Below, piece after piece: positions 1-6,953 of a stretch of DNA of 17,190 nucleotides. The translations under genes and the position numbers were made by a program. Every line of letters begins with the position of its first letter. Position 1 is the first letter of the stretch. The notes under the pieces are model-generated. The model made no database searches. It saw only the letters and a list, made by a program, of their open reading frames with translations, and was not told where the DNA came from. The stretch comes from an uncultured Clostridia bacterium (GTDB lineage Bacteria; Bacillota; Clostridia; TANB77; CAG-508): assembly GCA_947629995.1 (NCBI GenBank), contig CANRFX010000017.1, positions 1 to 17,190 on the forward strand, written 5' to 3'.

Positions 1-12
1 TGAAAATTTGAC

Positions 13-39
13 AAAAAAATTAAGCATTTTTAATGCTTA
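13..39. terminator. Possible hairpin terminator near the window edge
   Basis: A perfect 8-bp inverted repeat (21-28 with 32-39, 3-base loop) has a run of seven A on its left, so on the minus strand it looks like a stem followed by a T tract. On the plus strand a T run also follows after a few bases (46-52). No gene ending here can be identified because the window begins at base 1. Confidence 0.3.
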
Positions 40-110
40 CAAAGTTTTTTTATTTAATTTGCTGTCAAACTTCCGAACATAGATAAAGAACTAGAACTTT
101 AATATATCTA

Positions 111-142
111 AAATACAAGAAATTTAATTTTCTTGTATTTTT
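111..142 (+). terminator. Rho-independent terminator of the upstream unit
   Basis: A 12-bp perfect stem (111-122 with 129-140) and a 6-base loop run into a T tract. It separates whatever lies upstream of the window from the tRNA promoter, whose -35 box begins four bases later. Confidence 0.7.
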
Positions 143-145
143 ATC

Positions 146-174
146 TTGACAAATGGTAAAAATATCTTTATAAT
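146..174 (+). promoter_or_regulatory. Consensus sigma-A-type promoter of the tRNA gene
   Basis: TTGACA at 146-151 and TATAAT at 169-174 match the housekeeping consensus perfectly and are separated by 17 bases. The expected start of transcription is near 181, about 14 bases before the tRNA. Confidence 0.85.
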
Positions 175-194
175 AAATATTATTCTAATTATAT

Positions 195-271
195 GGCGAA
201 GTAGCTCAGTTGGCTAGAGCATTCGGTTCATACCCGAAGTGTCGAGAGTTCGAATCTCCCCTTCGCTACCA
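195..271 (+). tRNA. tRNA-Met (CAT anticodon), elongator type
   Basis: The cloverleaf is complete. The acceptor stem pairs 195-201 with 261-267 (first pair G-T), the anticodon stem pairs 222-226 with 234-238, and the T arm carries the usual GTTCGAATC loop. The CAT anticodon is at 229-231, followed by discriminator A and an encoded CCA (269-271). The anticodon stem lacks the three G-C pairs of initiator tRNA, so this is an elongator methionine tRNA; a lysidine-modified isoleucine tRNA would share the anticodon but usually has a different acceptor stem. It has its own promoter and terminator. Confidence 0.93.
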
Positions 272-310
272 ATGACGTATCTGTTTGAACTTTATTGAGT
301 AGATAGATAT

Positions 311-342
311 AAATATCATTCTAAAAAGGATGATATTTTTTT
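311..342 (+). terminator. Terminator of the tRNA gene
   Basis: An 11-bp stem (311-321 with 328-338, one G-T pair) with a 6-base A-rich loop ends in a run of eight T (335-342). It lies 40 bases after the tRNA CCA. Confidence 0.8.
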
Positions 343-391
343 ATTAGCATCATATCCTCAAAAGTATAGATAATAGTGAATACTAGTGGAA

Positions 392-665
392 TTAGCAATA
401 AAATTTAATATTATCTTGTGTTTCTTTCCATTTTGCAACAATTCTAAAATAATTCAACTCAACAATTTCAAATATTCGACTTAAATCTTGGTTAGAAATA
501 CGGCTTGAATTGCTTGCTAATATACATTTACCACTTTTAGTTAACCAAATTTTAGTAGAATTTTTAGTTGGTTTTCCTTTTGAAACATGAATGTGAATAG
601 GCTCGTTAAATTCGTTTGACCAGAAATATATCTTATAACCGCATTATCTCTAATAAATTAGGCAA
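392..665 (-). CDS. DUF4160-family small protein, read through a +1 shift at CGG
   Basis: A protein of about 90 residues of the DUF4160 family, which has no established biochemical function and is often encoded beside another small protein, as here. It starts at TTG (665-663), 8 bases after an AGGAGG at 674-679, so its start lies inside the end of the neighbouring gene. Eight codons give MPNLLEIM; codon 9 is CGG and two codons later the frame stops. Skipping the C continues in the +1 frame as GYKIYFWSNEFNEPIHIHV, the characteristic start of this family, to a TAA at 394-392. The body ends in a family-like segment containing NYFRIVAKWKE. Read conventionally it would be called a pseudogene. The four similar cases in this window make a decoding event more likely. 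Family from recall of the motif. Confidence 0.78.
638..641 (-). other. +1 recoding site CGGT in the DUF4160 gene
   Basis: The zero frame reads ATG CGG TTA TAA. The conserved protein needs ATG followed by GGT TAT AAG. The four bases CGGT therefore stand where one glycine codon is expected, at residue 9. Confidence 0.75.
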
Positions 666-933
666 GTTTAAGACCTCCTTCACGTGCATATTTAAAAAAT
701 AGGTGGGCTCCTCTTTCAACTATTTGTTTAAATTCTTCGACTTCTTCATCTGAATATTGTCCATCTCTTTCAACTATTTTATAACTTGGAAGTTCAAAAA
801 CAACTGTATCAAAACCATGTTCAGTAGGTCGTTCGAAAGAAACTCTTATATATTCTTCTCCATTATCTTTTTTTCGAATATCCGAAAAAACAACTTCTGT
901 TTCATCTGGATATTTACAAAGTGTATATACCAT
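658..933 (-). CDS. Conserved small hypothetical protein, partner of the DUF4160 gene
   Basis: A 91-residue acidic soluble protein with no signal peptide or membrane segment. I recognise it only as a type of small protein found next to DUF4160 genes, with a central segment (residues 34-55) rich in aromatic and acidic residues and a conserved-looking end, FKYAREGGLKLA. The function is unknown. The start is ATG at 933, with AAGGAG at 945-950. The last codons carry the AGGAGG that serves the downstream DUF4160 gene, and the two genes overlap by eight bases, which implies translational coupling. It has its own promoter (959-987), although read-through from mtnN is possible because no clear terminator lies between them. 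A toxin-antitoxin-like role has been suspected for such pairs but nothing in the sequence proves it. Confidence 0.8.
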   Translation of the reverse strand: MVYTLCKYPDETEVVFSDIRKKDNGEEYIRVSFERPTEHGFDTVVFELPSYKIVERDGQYSDEEVEEFKQIVERGAHLFFKYAREGGLKLA

Positions 934-958
934 ATATTTTCACGCTCCTTATATGCTT

Positions 959-987
959 ATTATACAACAATGTGGCATATTTGTCTA
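959..987 (-). promoter_or_regulatory. Promoter of the small-protein/DUF4160 pair
   Basis: On the minus strand TAGACA (987-982) and TATAAT (964-959) are separated by 17 bases. The start codon is at 933. Confidence 0.6.
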
Positions 988-1036
988 TTGATATATTTAT
1001 ATTATTTATTATATTTTTCTATAACTATATTATACT

Positions 1037-1729
1037 CTATGCCAAAAACTCTTTTAAGATATTACTACAACGTTTTGAAGCAAGTTTTACGTTTTCATCA
1101 AAAGTTTTTGCATTTACTTTATTGGGAATATCAGATATAGCTCTTATTGCTGCAAATGGAATATTATCTAAATAACACACTTGAGCAATTGCTCCACATT
1201 CCATATCTACTACATCTGCATCAAATTTTGCACGTATTTTATCCTTCATCCAAAATTCTGTACAAAAAATATCTCCTGTTGCAATTGTTCCTATTTTCAT
1301 TTTGTAATTTCTTTCTGGCATACTCTCGATCATTTGCTTAAATTCTTCTACTAATTCCATTGTACATTCTACTCTATCACCTACTCCGGTAATATAGCCT
1401 TTACTATGACCAAATGCTGTAATATCAAAATCATGTTGAATAACATTTTTTCCTATTAATACATCTCCAATGTTTAATAAAGGATTTATAGATCCTCCTG
1501 CACCTATATTTATAACATATTGCAAATCATACTTATTAATCATAATTTGTGCAGTTCTTGCAGCATTCACTTTTCCAATTCCACTTTTTACTAAGATACA
1601 GTTTTTTTCTTGAATTTTTCCTTTTAAAAATCTTAAATTATAAACTTGTTCTACCTTTACATCTGTCATAATATCTAAAATTTCTTCTCTTTCTTCATCC
1701 ATAGCAACAATAATTCCTATTTGTTTCAT
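1037..1729 (-). CDS. mtnN: 5'-methylthioadenosine/S-adenosylhomocysteine nucleosidase
   Basis: A cytosolic hydrolase that removes adenine from methylthioadenosine and S-adenosylhomocysteine, feeding methionine salvage and removing methyltransferase inhibitors. The 230-residue length is normal. Family landmarks are the N-terminal GIIVAMDEE with the catalytic-type glutamate at residue 13, SGIGKVNAA near 50, the NIGAGG turn near 75, ATGD near 150, VVDMECGAIA with the ribose-binding Glu at 177, and AISD with the catalytic-type Asp at 200. The ATG at 1729 gives the usual MKQIG start; a GTG one codon upstream (1732) is better spaced (8 bases) from AGGAG at 1741-1745 and is a real alternative. It is transcribed away from glmS from its own promoter. 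The stop is TAG. Confidence 0.96.
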   Translation of the reverse strand: MKQIGIIVAMDEEREEILDIMTDVKVEQVYNLRFLKGKIQEKNCILVKSGIGKVNAARTAQIMINKYDLQYVINIGAGGSINPLLNIGDVLIGKNVIQHDFDITAFGHSKGYITGVGDRVECTMELVEEFKQMIESMPERNYKMKIGTIATGDIFCTEFWMKDKIRAKFDADVVDMECGAIAQVCYLDNIPFAAIRAISDIPNKVNAKTFDENVKLASKRCSNILKEFLA

Positions 1730-1757
1730 CACTAATCACTCTCCTATTTCCAACTAG

Positions 1758-1786
1758 ATTATATAATAAATCATTTTTAAATTCAA
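1758..1786 (-). promoter_or_regulatory. Promoter of mtnN
   Basis: On the minus strand TTGAAT (1786-1781) and TATAAT (1763-1758) are separated by 17 bases, placing the start of transcription about 20 bases before the start codon. Confidence 0.6.
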
Positions 1787-1813
1787 TTATTTCTACCTTT
1801 TTTATCTTAACAC

Positions 1814-1845
1814 TTGTAACTTTTTTATTTTTAGTGTAATATAAT
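1814..1845 (+). promoter_or_regulatory. Probable promoter of glmS
   Basis: A perfect TATAAT lies at 1840-1845. The best upstream partner is TTGTAA at 1814-1819, but the 20-base spacing is long, so the -35 assignment is weak. Starting here, the leader is only about 48 bases, too short to hold a glmS ribozyme. Confidence 0.4.
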
Positions 1846-1899
1846 AGCATAAATTGAAAGAAATGTAAAATTTAAAATATCTTCGAAAGGAGGATTAAG

Positions 1900-3738
1900 A
1901 TGTGTGGAATTGTAGGTTACATAGGAACAAAAAAAGCAAGTCCAATATTAATTAATGGACTTATTAGATTAGAATATAGAGGATATGACTCAGCTGGTAT
2001 TTCAACAATTGAACAAAATGGTCTTTCAATTATGAAAGATAAAGGAAGAGTAAAAAATTTATATAATTTAGATGGGATAGATAATTTAAAAGGAACTATT
2101 GGTATTGCGCATACAAGATGGGCAACTCATGGAAAACCTTCAAAAGAAAATTCTCATCCTCATATGGACAATAGTAAAACATTTAGCGTTGTTCATAATG
2201 GAATTATAGAAAACTATAATGAATTAAGAAATTTCTTATTAGATAATGGATATACTTTTTATTCTCAAACAGATACAGAAGTTATACCAAATTTAGTTCA
2301 TTACTATTATAAAAAAGAAACCGGTTCAAATCAAGCTAAATTTTTAAACGCTTTTAAAAAAGCTTGTAATGACTTAAATGGAAGCTTTGCAATTGAAATT
2401 ATTTGCAAAGATTGCCCAGATATTATGATTGTTACTAGAAAAGATAGTCCTTTAGTAATTGGAAAAGGAGAAAATGAAAATTACATTTCTTCTGATATTC
2501 CAGCTATTCTTTCTTTTACTAGAAATTTCTATTTGTTGAATGACTTGGAAATTGCTGTTTTATCAAGAGATAATATTGATTTTTATGATAAAGATTTGAA
2601 TGCAATTCAAAAAAATGCTGAAATTATCGGATGGAATGCTTTAAGTGCTGAAAAAGATGGTTATGAAGATTTTATGTTAAAAGAAATTTATGAACAACCA
2701 ACAGCAATTAGAGAAACAATCGGGGCAAAATTAAGTGAAAATTCAAAATGTGAATTTTCAGAATTAAATATAACAAGAGATTATTTATTAAACTTAAATA
2801 AAATTTATATTGTTGCTTGTGGTACTGCTATGCATGCAGGTTTAGCTGGAAAAAATGTAATTGAAAAACTTTGTAAGATTCCAACTGAAGTTGATATTGC
2901 TTCTGAATTTAGATATAGAGAACCTTTAGTAGATGAAAAAACTTTGTGTATCTTTATTTCTCAATCTGGAGAAACAGCAGATACAATCGCAGCCTTAAAA
3001 TTATGTAAGAAAAAAGGTGCTAAAACACTTGCTATAAGCAATGTAATTGGAAGTTCTATTACAAGAGAAGCTGACTTTTCTATTTATACACATGCTGGAC
3101 CAGAAATTGCTGTTGCTTCAACAAAAGCTTATACTTCTCAAGTAATTTTAATTACTTTATTAGCAATTTATTTTGCTGAAATTTTAGACATTAGCAATTC
3201 TGAAATTAAAAAATTAAAGAAAGATATTTTAGAATTACCTAAAAAAATAGAAGAAACTTTAAAATTATCAGAAGTTGTAAAAAATTTTTCAAAAGAGGTT
3301 TACCAAGAAAAAGATATGTTTTTCTTAGGCAGAGGAATTGATGAAACAGTTGCAAAAGAAGGATCTTTAAAATTAAAAGAAATTTCTTATATTCATGCAG
3401 AAAGTTACCCTGCTGGTGAATTAAAACATGGTCCAATTGCTTTAATTGAAAATGGCATAACAGTTATTAGTATTATGACTGATAAAAAATTAGTTGAAAA
3501 AACAGTTAGCAATATTCAAGAAGTAATTACTCGTGGAGCAAAAACTTTAGTTGTTACAAATCAAAATATAAAGGAAGATATGTTTGATATGACAATTAAA
3601 ATCCCAGAAACAAATACTTTTATTTCTCCTATATTGTCTATAATCCCTTTACAATTATTTTCTTATTATATTTCAAAAGAAAAGGGATTAGATGTTGATA
3701 AACCTAGAAATCTTGCTAAATCTGTTACAGTTGAATAA
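1900..3738 (+). CDS. glmS: Glutamine-fructose-6-phosphate aminotransferase (isomerizing)
   Basis: Makes glucosamine-6-phosphate from fructose-6-phosphate and glutamine, the first committed step to UDP-GlcNAc and peptidoglycan. The 612 residues are the normal full length. It begins MCGIVGYIG, so Cys2 is the N-terminal nucleophile of the class II amidotransferase domain (about 2-220), with RLEYRGYDSAG, HTRWATHG and HNGIIENY following. Two SIS sugar-isomerase domains follow: the first around 290-425 with CGTAMHAG and SQSGETADT, the second around 460-600 with LGRGIDE and ESYPAGELKHGP. The C-terminus is the typical KPRNLAKSVTVE. A strong AAAGGAGG (1886-1893) precedes the ATG by six bases. It contains three CGG trinucleotides, all out of phase and none shifting, including an ATCGGATGG (2626-2634) that also occurs in truA. 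It is monocistronic, ending at a terminator. Confidence 0.98.
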   Translation: MCGIVGYIGTKKASPILINGLIRLEYRGYDSAGISTIEQNGLSIMKDKGRVKNLYNLDGIDNLKGTIGIAHTRWATHGKPSKENSHPHMDNSKTFSVVHNGIIENYNELRNFLLDNGYTFYSQTDTEVIPNLVHYYYKKETGSNQAKFLNAFKKACNDLNGSFAIEIICKDCPDIMIVTRKDSPLVIGKGENENYISSDIPAILSFTRNFYLLNDLEIAVLSRDNIDFYDKDLNAIQKNAEIIGWNALSAEKDGYEDFMLKEIYEQPTAIRETIGAKLSENSKCEFSELNITRDYLLNLNKIYIVACGTAMHAGLAGKNVIEKLCKIPTEVDIASEFRYREPLVDEKTLCIFISQSGETADTIAALKLCKKKGAKTLAISNVIGSSITREADFSIYTHAGPEIAVASTKAYTSQVILITLLAIYFAEILDISNSEIKKLKKDILELPKKIEETLKLSEVVKNFSKEVYQEKDMFFLGRGIDETVAKEGSLKLKEISYIHAESYPAGELKHGPIALIENGITVISIMTDKKLVEKTVSNIQEVITRGAKTLVVTNQNIKEDMFDMTIKIPETNTFISPILSIIPLQLFSYYISKEKGLDVDKPRNLAKSVTVE

Positions 3739-3745
3739 AAACAAG

Positions 3746-3780
3746 AGATACTTCATTACTTTGAAGTATCTTTTATTTTT
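3746..3780. terminator. Bidirectional terminator between glmS and bofA
   Basis: A 10-bp perfect stem (3746-3755 with 3762-3771) is followed by a T tract on the plus strand (3771-3780) and by TTGTTTTT on the minus strand. It ends glmS, and its right flank contains the stop codon of the shifted bofA frame. Confidence 0.85.
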
Positions 3781-4040
3781 AGCCAATTAATAATTTAACT
3801 ATAATTAAACAAACTACGCCAGGAAGTCCTAATAAGCCGTATTAAGATACTTGTAAAAAAATTTAACCCAATATGAAAACCAAAACTACTTCCCACTAAG
3901 TTTATAATAAAAATACAAACTCCACCTAAAATAGAATTAAAAACTAATTTTAATACCTTTTTTAATGGAAAAATAAAAATTCTTCCTATAATAAAAATCA
4001 AACAAATACATGCTAAATAAGTAATAATACTTACGTCCAT
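3779..4040 (-). CDS. bofA: BofA-like pro-sigma-K processing inhibitor, read through a +1 shift at CGG
   Basis: BofA is a small integral membrane protein that holds the SpoIVFB protease inactive until late sporulation. The ATG at 4040 follows GGGAGAG with good spacing and gives MDVSIITYLAC. Two hydrophobic segments flank the family signature FNSILGG, and INLVGSSFGFHIGLNFFT follows. At codon 68 the frame reads ATA CGG CTT and then runs into an unrelated basic tail (RLIRTSWRS) for 15 codons. Skipping the C gives GLLGLPGVVCLIIVKLLIG and a stop at 3781-3779. That is the normal BofA end, giving 86 residues, against 87 in Bacillus subtilis as I recall. The shifted stop lies in the glmS terminator T tract, so the gene is tightly packed. 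It follows yaaL, as in other spore formers. Confidence 0.85.
3836..3839 (-). other. +1 recoding site CGGC in bofA
   Basis: The zero frame reads TTA ATA CGG CTT ATT. The conserved protein needs TTA ATA followed by GGC TTA TTA. CGGC occupies the place of one conserved glycine codon, residue 68 of 86. Confidence 0.82.
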
Positions 4041-4059
4041 AAAAATTCTCTCCCTAACT

Positions 4060-4089
4060 AAAAAATGATAATAATTTCTTATTATCATT
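4060..4089 (-). terminator. Intra-operon terminator or attenuator between yaaL and bofA
   Basis: An 11-bp perfect stem (4064-4074 with 4079-4089, 4-base loop) runs into six T on the minus strand (4065-4060). It sits between the yaaL stop (4123) and the bofA ribosome site, and there is no room for a separate bofA promoter after it. bofA expression would then depend on read-through. Confidence 0.65.
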
Positions 4090-4122
4090 CTTATGTTAAA
4101 AATTGGACAAATATTACTTTAT

Positions 4123-4410
4123 TTAAACCGCTTCTTCTTCGTCTTCTAAAGTAAATTTTATGTCATTAATCATATCTACTTCTATTCCTTTTGATTTTGC
4201 TATTTTTATTAAGTAATCCAATTTTGCTTGATTTGCTTTTATTTGATAAGTAAAATAATCTACTAAATCATCATGAGCATATTCAAAATTTTTATTTGCA
4301 ATTTTTAATTCTTCTCTTGCCTTTATAATTGCTTTTATTAATTCTACTTCTTTTTCTATTTCTGTTTTTTCAAATATTTTTTTCTCTCTTTCATAATATT
4401 CTTTTTGCAT
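4123..4410 (-). CDS. yaaL: YaaL-like DUF2508 protein
   Basis: A 95-residue charged, largely alpha-helical protein with no membrane segment, resembling the DUF2508 family (Bacillus YaaL), whose function is not known. It contains the family-like core IIKAREELKIANKNFEYAHDDLVDY, where a helix is followed by a segment spacing two more helices (LDYLIKIAKSKGI), and ends in an acidic tail. The start at 4410 is chosen because GAGG lies seven bases upstream; an ATG six codons earlier lacks a ribosome site. Its position directly before bofA repeats the order seen in other spore-forming Firmicutes and supports both calls. I see no recR next to it, which is the frequent upstream neighbour. The family call rests on recall and context. 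Confidence 0.72.
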   Translation of the reverse strand: MQKEYYEREKKIFEKTEIEKEVELIKAIIKAREELKIANKNFEYAHDDLVDYFTYQIKANQAKLDYLIKIAKSKGIEVDMINDIKFTLEDEEEAV

Positions 4411-4441
4411 ATTATTTCCTCTTTTCATTTTGTTTTACTTT

Positions 4442-4447
4442 ATTATA
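4442..4447 (-). promoter_or_regulatory. Candidate -10 box for yaaL-bofA
   Basis: TATAAT reads on the minus strand at 4447-4442, about 32 bases before the yaaL start. No convincing -35 box is found at 16-18 bases, so this is only a candidate. Confidence 0.35.
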
Positions 4448-4510
4448 CTCTAAAGAAATTATTTTTATTCATCAAATTTTATATAAATTTAAATAATTTG
4501 TCTAAAGTAC

Positions 4511-4539
4511 TTGTTTTTTTCGCCATTTTGTAGGATAAT
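4511..4539 (+). promoter_or_regulatory. Promoter of the VirD4-like gene
   Basis: TTGTTT (4511-4516) and GATAAT (4534-4539) are separated by 17 bases; the start codon is at 4577. A second TATAAT at 4547-4552 has no good -35 partner. Confidence 0.45.
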
Positions 4540-4576
4540 ATATATGTATAATTATATTTAGGAAGGAATTTTTTGA

Positions 4577-6910
4577 ATGAAATATATAGACAAATTTTTG
4601 AAAAAATTAAATACAGATAGAAACACTTTTGCAACATACATATTAACATTGGTTTCTATATATTTAGCAGTAGATAGAATTGTAGAAATGTTACTTATGA
4701 TATTTACAGGCGTTTCTTATGCTTATTGGGGACCAATTCAATATGCATTTGCTTTAGCTTGTCCTGTTTTTGCTTTTGCTTTTTCTGCACAATCAAAATT
4801 TGCAAAAAACAAAGCTTATAAAATTACCTTATTCTATCTATTTATTATAGGATTTTACATTATTACTGTTTCCATGTTTACACAGTGGCTTAATATGGGG
4901 GCTTGGCTGTTACTATTATCTGTACCAAATTATACTGAATTAATTACTGAATTTTCTGATTTAGTAACTCCTGCATTTATAAGTATTTCTTTATATTTGC
5001 CATTACTTACAGTATATCCTACATTTAAATGGCTTTACTTTACTGTTCGTGATGATCCTAAAAAAACTCGTTCTATTTGGGATTTTAGAGGAATTAGTTT
5101 AGCAGATAAAAAAGAAGGACATGGTCCATATACTTGCGAAGTATATATTTGTACTGATGATGAATATAATAGAGTAATTACTATGCCTGAATCTTCAAGA
5201 TTTCAATCTTTACTTGTATGTGGTGGTTCAGGAAGTGGAAAAACTTCTTTAGTATATGAACCTTTAATTGCAAAAGATATTGAAAGAAAACAATTCTTTA
5301 AAGAAGCTTCAAAAGAATTAGGATTTACCGCTTTAAAAACTAAAATAGCTTATTTAAATAAACCATATGATAATGATTATTTAAATAAAAACTTTAATCT
5401 AAATATGATAACACCTGTAAGTGGAAAAGAAAGTATATTTAACACATTTTTAAAGAAAATGCTTTTAGGAACCATTTATGGTGAAAATGTATATAGGGAT
5501 TTAGGATTTACATTAATGGCCCCAGATGATTCTTCTATGCAAACTATGATGGATATTTGTAAAAACTATAATATTGATTATGATGTTATTGATCCTTCTG
5601 ATCCAAATTCAATTGGATTAAATCCTTTTGTATATGATGATCCTAACAAAATTGCTGTAACAATATCTTCTGTACTAAAAGCAATGTTTATTGTTTCTCA
5701 TGATGATCCAGAAGAAGCTTACAGAGGGGATGTATCAACTCAAGCAATTGAAAATGTTGCTATTTTACTAAAAGAAATTTATCCAAGAATGCATGAAGGT
5801 ACACTTCCTAATATGGAAGATTTACTAAAATTATTAACAAACTTTGAATTAATAGAAAAAATGTGCGAAATTATGGCACATGATGAAGAATTAAAAGAAA
5901 AATATTCTGTACAACTTATGTATTTTAAAAAGAATTTCTATGCCAATAGCCCTGGGAAAACAGAAATTGAAAAATACATTTACACTGCTGTTAGTCAGTT
6001 AGATAATTTATTAAGAATTCCAGGAATTAAACCAATTCTATGTAATAGGCACAATAACATTAATTTTGATGAACTTTTAGCAAAAGGAAAAGTTGTATTT
6101 ATTTGTACAAGACGTGGTGATTTAGGAGTAGCAGGTCATAAAGCATTCGGTTTATTCTATTTAATCTCAATGCAAGATGCTGTTTTAAGAAGACCTGGAA
6201 ATGAAAAAACTAGAATACCTTATTTTCTATATGTAGATGAATTTGCTGATTTTGTATGTAGAGCAACTGAGCCAATGTTTACATTATATAGAAAATTTAG
6301 AGTAGCAACTACAATATCTATTCAAAGTATTTCACAATTAGAGCTTCATGGTCAAAAAGAAAATTATAAAAGTCTTATTTTATCAAACTGTGCAAGTAAA
6401 ATATTTACTGGAAATGGAGAATGGGATGAACTTGAATGGTGGGCAAAAGAATTTGGTACACACAGAGAGTGGACTTACACTAATAATATGGACATGGATA
6501 AATTAGAATATGATGCAAAAGCTGGATCTGTAAAATGGGCTTGGGTTGAAACAGTAAGAGCTGGCAAACTTCAGACTTTAAAGCAATCCCAAGGAGCTTA
6601 TAAAATTAGACAAGCAAATGGTAGTCCAAGATGTGGTGTAGGAAACTTTACTTACTTAGAAGCAAAATATAAAGAACCACAAAAAATAAAAAACTATGAC
6701 TTTGGTAAATATTCAGATGGAGTTACAACTGAAACAGAAGACGACGATAATACCAATTCTAGAAAGAAATTAGATTTAAAAAATATTAATTTTAACGATA
6801 GTAAAAATGAAGTTGATCCAGTACAAACTGATACATCTGATTCAAAATACTTATTTGACAACGAAGATGCTATAATTGTAAACTTAAAAAGAGGAAATCC
6901 AAACTCTTAA
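4577..6910 (+). CDS. VirD4/TraG-type conjugative coupling ATPase
   Basis: A 777-residue membrane-anchored P-loop ATPase of the type IV coupling protein family, which couples a DNA or protein substrate to a secretion channel. About four hydrophobic segments fill residues 20-155. Walker A is GGSGSGKTS at 216-224. The Walker B region is LYVDEFADF near 551-559, followed by the family-like FRVATTISIQSISQLE, in which the all-alpha domain normally sits nearby. The C-terminal 60 residues are charged and low in complexity (acidic and Asn-rich), plausibly a substrate-docking tail. GGAAGGA precedes the ATG by nine bases. It is a single-gene unit between a promoter and a terminator. No relaxase, VirB4, VirB6 or other conjugation gene lies in the window, so either the partners are elsewhere or it serves another export task. 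Confidence 0.88.
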   Translation: MKYIDKFLKKLNTDRNTFATYILTLVSIYLAVDRIVEMLLMIFTGVSYAYWGPIQYAFALACPVFAFAFSAQSKFAKNKAYKITLFYLFIIGFYIITVSMFTQWLNMGAWLLLLSVPNYTELITEFSDLVTPAFISISLYLPLLTVYPTFKWLYFTVRDDPKKTRSIWDFRGISLADKKEGHGPYTCEVYICTDDEYNRVITMPESSRFQSLLVCGGSGSGKTSLVYEPLIAKDIERKQFFKEASKELGFTALKTKIAYLNKPYDNDYLNKNFNLNMITPVSGKESIFNTFLKKMLLGTIYGENVYRDLGFTLMAPDDSSMQTMMDICKNYNIDYDVIDPSDPNSIGLNPFVYDDPNKIAVTISSVLKAMFIVSHDDPEEAYRGDVSTQAIENVAILLKEIYPRMHEGTLPNMEDLLKLLTNFELIEKMCEIMAHDEELKEKYSVQLMYFKKNFYANSPGKTEIEKYIYTAVSQLDNLLRIPGIKPILCNRHNNINFDELLAKGKVVFICTRRGDLGVAGHKAFGLFYLISMQDAVLRRPGNEKTRIPYFLYVDEFADFVCRATEPMFTLYRKFRVATTISIQSISQLELHGQKENYKSLILSNCASKIFTGNGEWDELEWWAKEFGTHREWTYTNNMDMDKLEYDAKAGSVKWAWVETVRAGKLQTLKQSQGAYKIRQANGSPRCGVGNFTYLEAKYKEPQKIKNYDFGKYSDGVTTETEDDDNTNSRKKLDLKNINFNDSKNEVDPVQTDTSDSKYLFDNEDAIIVNLKRGNPNS

Positions 6911-6920
6911 AAATAAATTT

Positions 6921-6953
6921 AAGGACTAAATCTTAAAAATTTAGTCCTTTTTT
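6921..6953. terminator. Bidirectional terminator between the VirD4-like gene and the permease
   Basis: An 11-bp stem (6921-6931 with 6939-6949) with a 7-base loop is followed by six T on the plus strand. The permease stop codon (6954-6952) lies in that T tract, and the minus-strand side also runs into a T-rich stretch. Confidence 0.82.

Noticed and set aside
2..82. End of a coding sequence entering from outside the window
   Set aside because: One plus frame is open for 26 codons to a TAG at 80-82 and a terminator follows, but the AT-rich peptide has no recognisable feature and chance is a fair explanation.
392..665. The DUF4160 gene as an ordinary decaying pseudogene
   Set aside because: It has a good ribosome site, a single lesion of the same kind as four other genes, and an otherwise intact 82-codon body.
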